Below, one piece after another: positions 47,083 to 47,558 of a DNA stretch of 47,558 bases. Position 1 is the stretch's first letter, and each line of letters starts with the position of its first letter. The stretch is from NCBI GenBank assembly GCA_033558025.1, contig JAUCEF010000095.1, positions 1-47,558 of the forward strand, read 5' to 3'. The stretch is from Phytophthora sp. 'mugwort' (lineage: Eukaryota; Oomycota; Peronosporomycetes; Peronosporales; Peronosporaceae). A model generated the notes under the pieces. That model did no database searches, was not told the origin of the DNA, and saw only the letters and a list, made by a program, of their open reading frames with translations. A program made the translations under genes and the position numbers.

Positions 47083-47207
47083 TAAATTTATTTTCTTTAA
47101 ATTATATGGAGATATTTCAATTTATAAAATAAATTTATTATCATTATAATAAATTTATTTTCTTTAAATTATATGGAGATATTTCAATTTATAAAATAAA
47201 TTTATTA
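47024..47207 (+). repeat. 67-bp tandem repeat at nad4L 3' end (about 2.7 units)
   Basis: TTTTCTTTAAATT starts at 47024, 47091 and 47158, a 67-base period. The left copy has one unit fewer. The last partial unit pairs with the opposite arm at the palindrome centre. Confidence 0.9.
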
Positions 47208-47506
47208 TAATGATAATAAATTTATTTTATAAATTGAAATATCTCCATATAATTTAAAGAAAATAATCATAATAGCTAATCCAATAGCTGATTCTGCTGC
47301 AGCTACTGTTAAAATTAATAAAGAAAAAACTTGTCCTATTATATCATCAATTAAAACTGCAAAATAAATAAAATTTAAATTAATTGATAATAATAATAAT
47401 TCAATAGACATTAAAATAATAATAATATTCTGTCTATTTAAAATTATACCAAATAATCCAAGACAGAATAAAAAAAAGTAAAAATAAAATGATTTAAAAT
47501 ATTCAT
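47205..47506 (-). CDS. nad4L: NADH dehydrogenase subunit 4L, opposite arm, one-base deletion
   Basis: Same sequence as 4989-5291 with one A missing in the run at about 47470-47478, which breaks the frame near the N-terminus. It is probably an end-of-contig error, because the same locus at 5225-5291 is intact. Confidence 0.85.
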
Positions 47507-47508
47507 AA

Positions 47509-47558
47509 TTAAATTAACCAATTAAAACTTATTAAAATACTTGCAGTATATAAAAACC
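47509..47558 (-). CDS. nad1: NADH dehydrogenase subunit 1, 3' end, cut by the window edge
   Basis: The last codons of nad1 (…[13 protein letters not shown] and stop) on the minus strand, identical to 5294-5343. The rest lies beyond the window edge, that is, at 5344 onwards if the ends overlap. Confidence 0.9.
   Translation of the reverse strand, partial: FLYTASILISFNWLI

Larger units (their letters stand above)
44230..47207 (+). repeat. Inverted-repeat arm, right copy
   Basis: Reverse complement of 4998-7842 plus extra 67-bp units next to the centre (47208-47213, TAATGA). Contents: nad11 fragment, nad1, nad4L. Confidence 0.9.

Overview
This window is a mitochondrial genome of an oomycete or a very close stramenopile relative. 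Evidence seen directly: extreme A+T richness; bacterial-like rns and rnl; a respiratory set (nad1-7, 4L, 9, 11; cob; cox1-3; atp1, 6, 8, 9); a bacterial-style ribosomal protein set (rps2, 3, 4, 7, 8, 10, 11, 12, 13, 14, 19; rpl2, 5, 6, 14, 16, 31); tatC; 25 tRNA genes with none for Thr; no introns. From family knowledge, full-length nad11, atp1, tatC, the missing trnT and gene runs such as rns-trnW-cox2-cox1, nad5-atp1-trnE-nad4 and rps12-rps7-cox3-atp6 fit oomycetes. The standard code is used: Trp is TGG with a CCA-anticodon tRNA, and nad11 ends in TGA.

Layout. 1-4991 is a left-end copy of atp9 (3' end)-nad9-cob-nad11 fragment-nad1-nad4L on the plus strand. 4998-8277 carries nad4L, nad1 and full nad11 on the minus strand, mirroring the left part as a palindrome. 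8360-10516 holds trnL genes, tatC, rpl31, trnC, trnS, rps11 and rps13. 10545-17336 is a plus-strand ribosomal-protein array with atp8 and three tRNAs. 17368-22344 is rnl, a tRNA cluster, rpl14, rpl5 and an orphan ORF. 22345-28041 has a repeat-bearing spacer, rns, trnW, cox2, a 32-codon TatA-like ORF, cox1 and a second orphan ORF. 28453-36428 is a minus-strand block (trnR, nad6, nad5, atp1, trnE, nad4, trnH, an L10-like ORF, nad7). 36545-47082 is a plus-strand block (nad2, rps10, tRNAs, rps12, rps7, cox3, atp6, trnD, nad3, atp9, nad9, cob, nad11 fragment, nad1, nad4L). 47205-47558 re-enters the minus-strand arm.

The first ~5.34 kb repeats the last ~5.40 kb. I can account for the whole length difference with ten one-base indels and one 67-bp tandem unit. 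I infer a unit genome of about 42.2 kb, circular-mapping or with palindromic ends, reported with overlapping contig ends. Most left-end frameshifts (nad9, cob, nad1, nad4L) therefore look like homopolymer errors, not biology. The genuine structural oddity is a ~2.85-kb inverted repeat whose arms meet almost without spacer and whose outer edge cuts nad11 at Cys146.

The most interesting content is: a tiny TatA-like ORF between cox2 and cox1 that could partner TatC; rps4 apparently split (or frameshifted) around a 24-copy hexapeptide minisatellite; two orphan membrane ORFs; unannotated-looking S1-like and L10-like ORFs; and a shared 11-mer upstream of atp9, cox2 and nad5.
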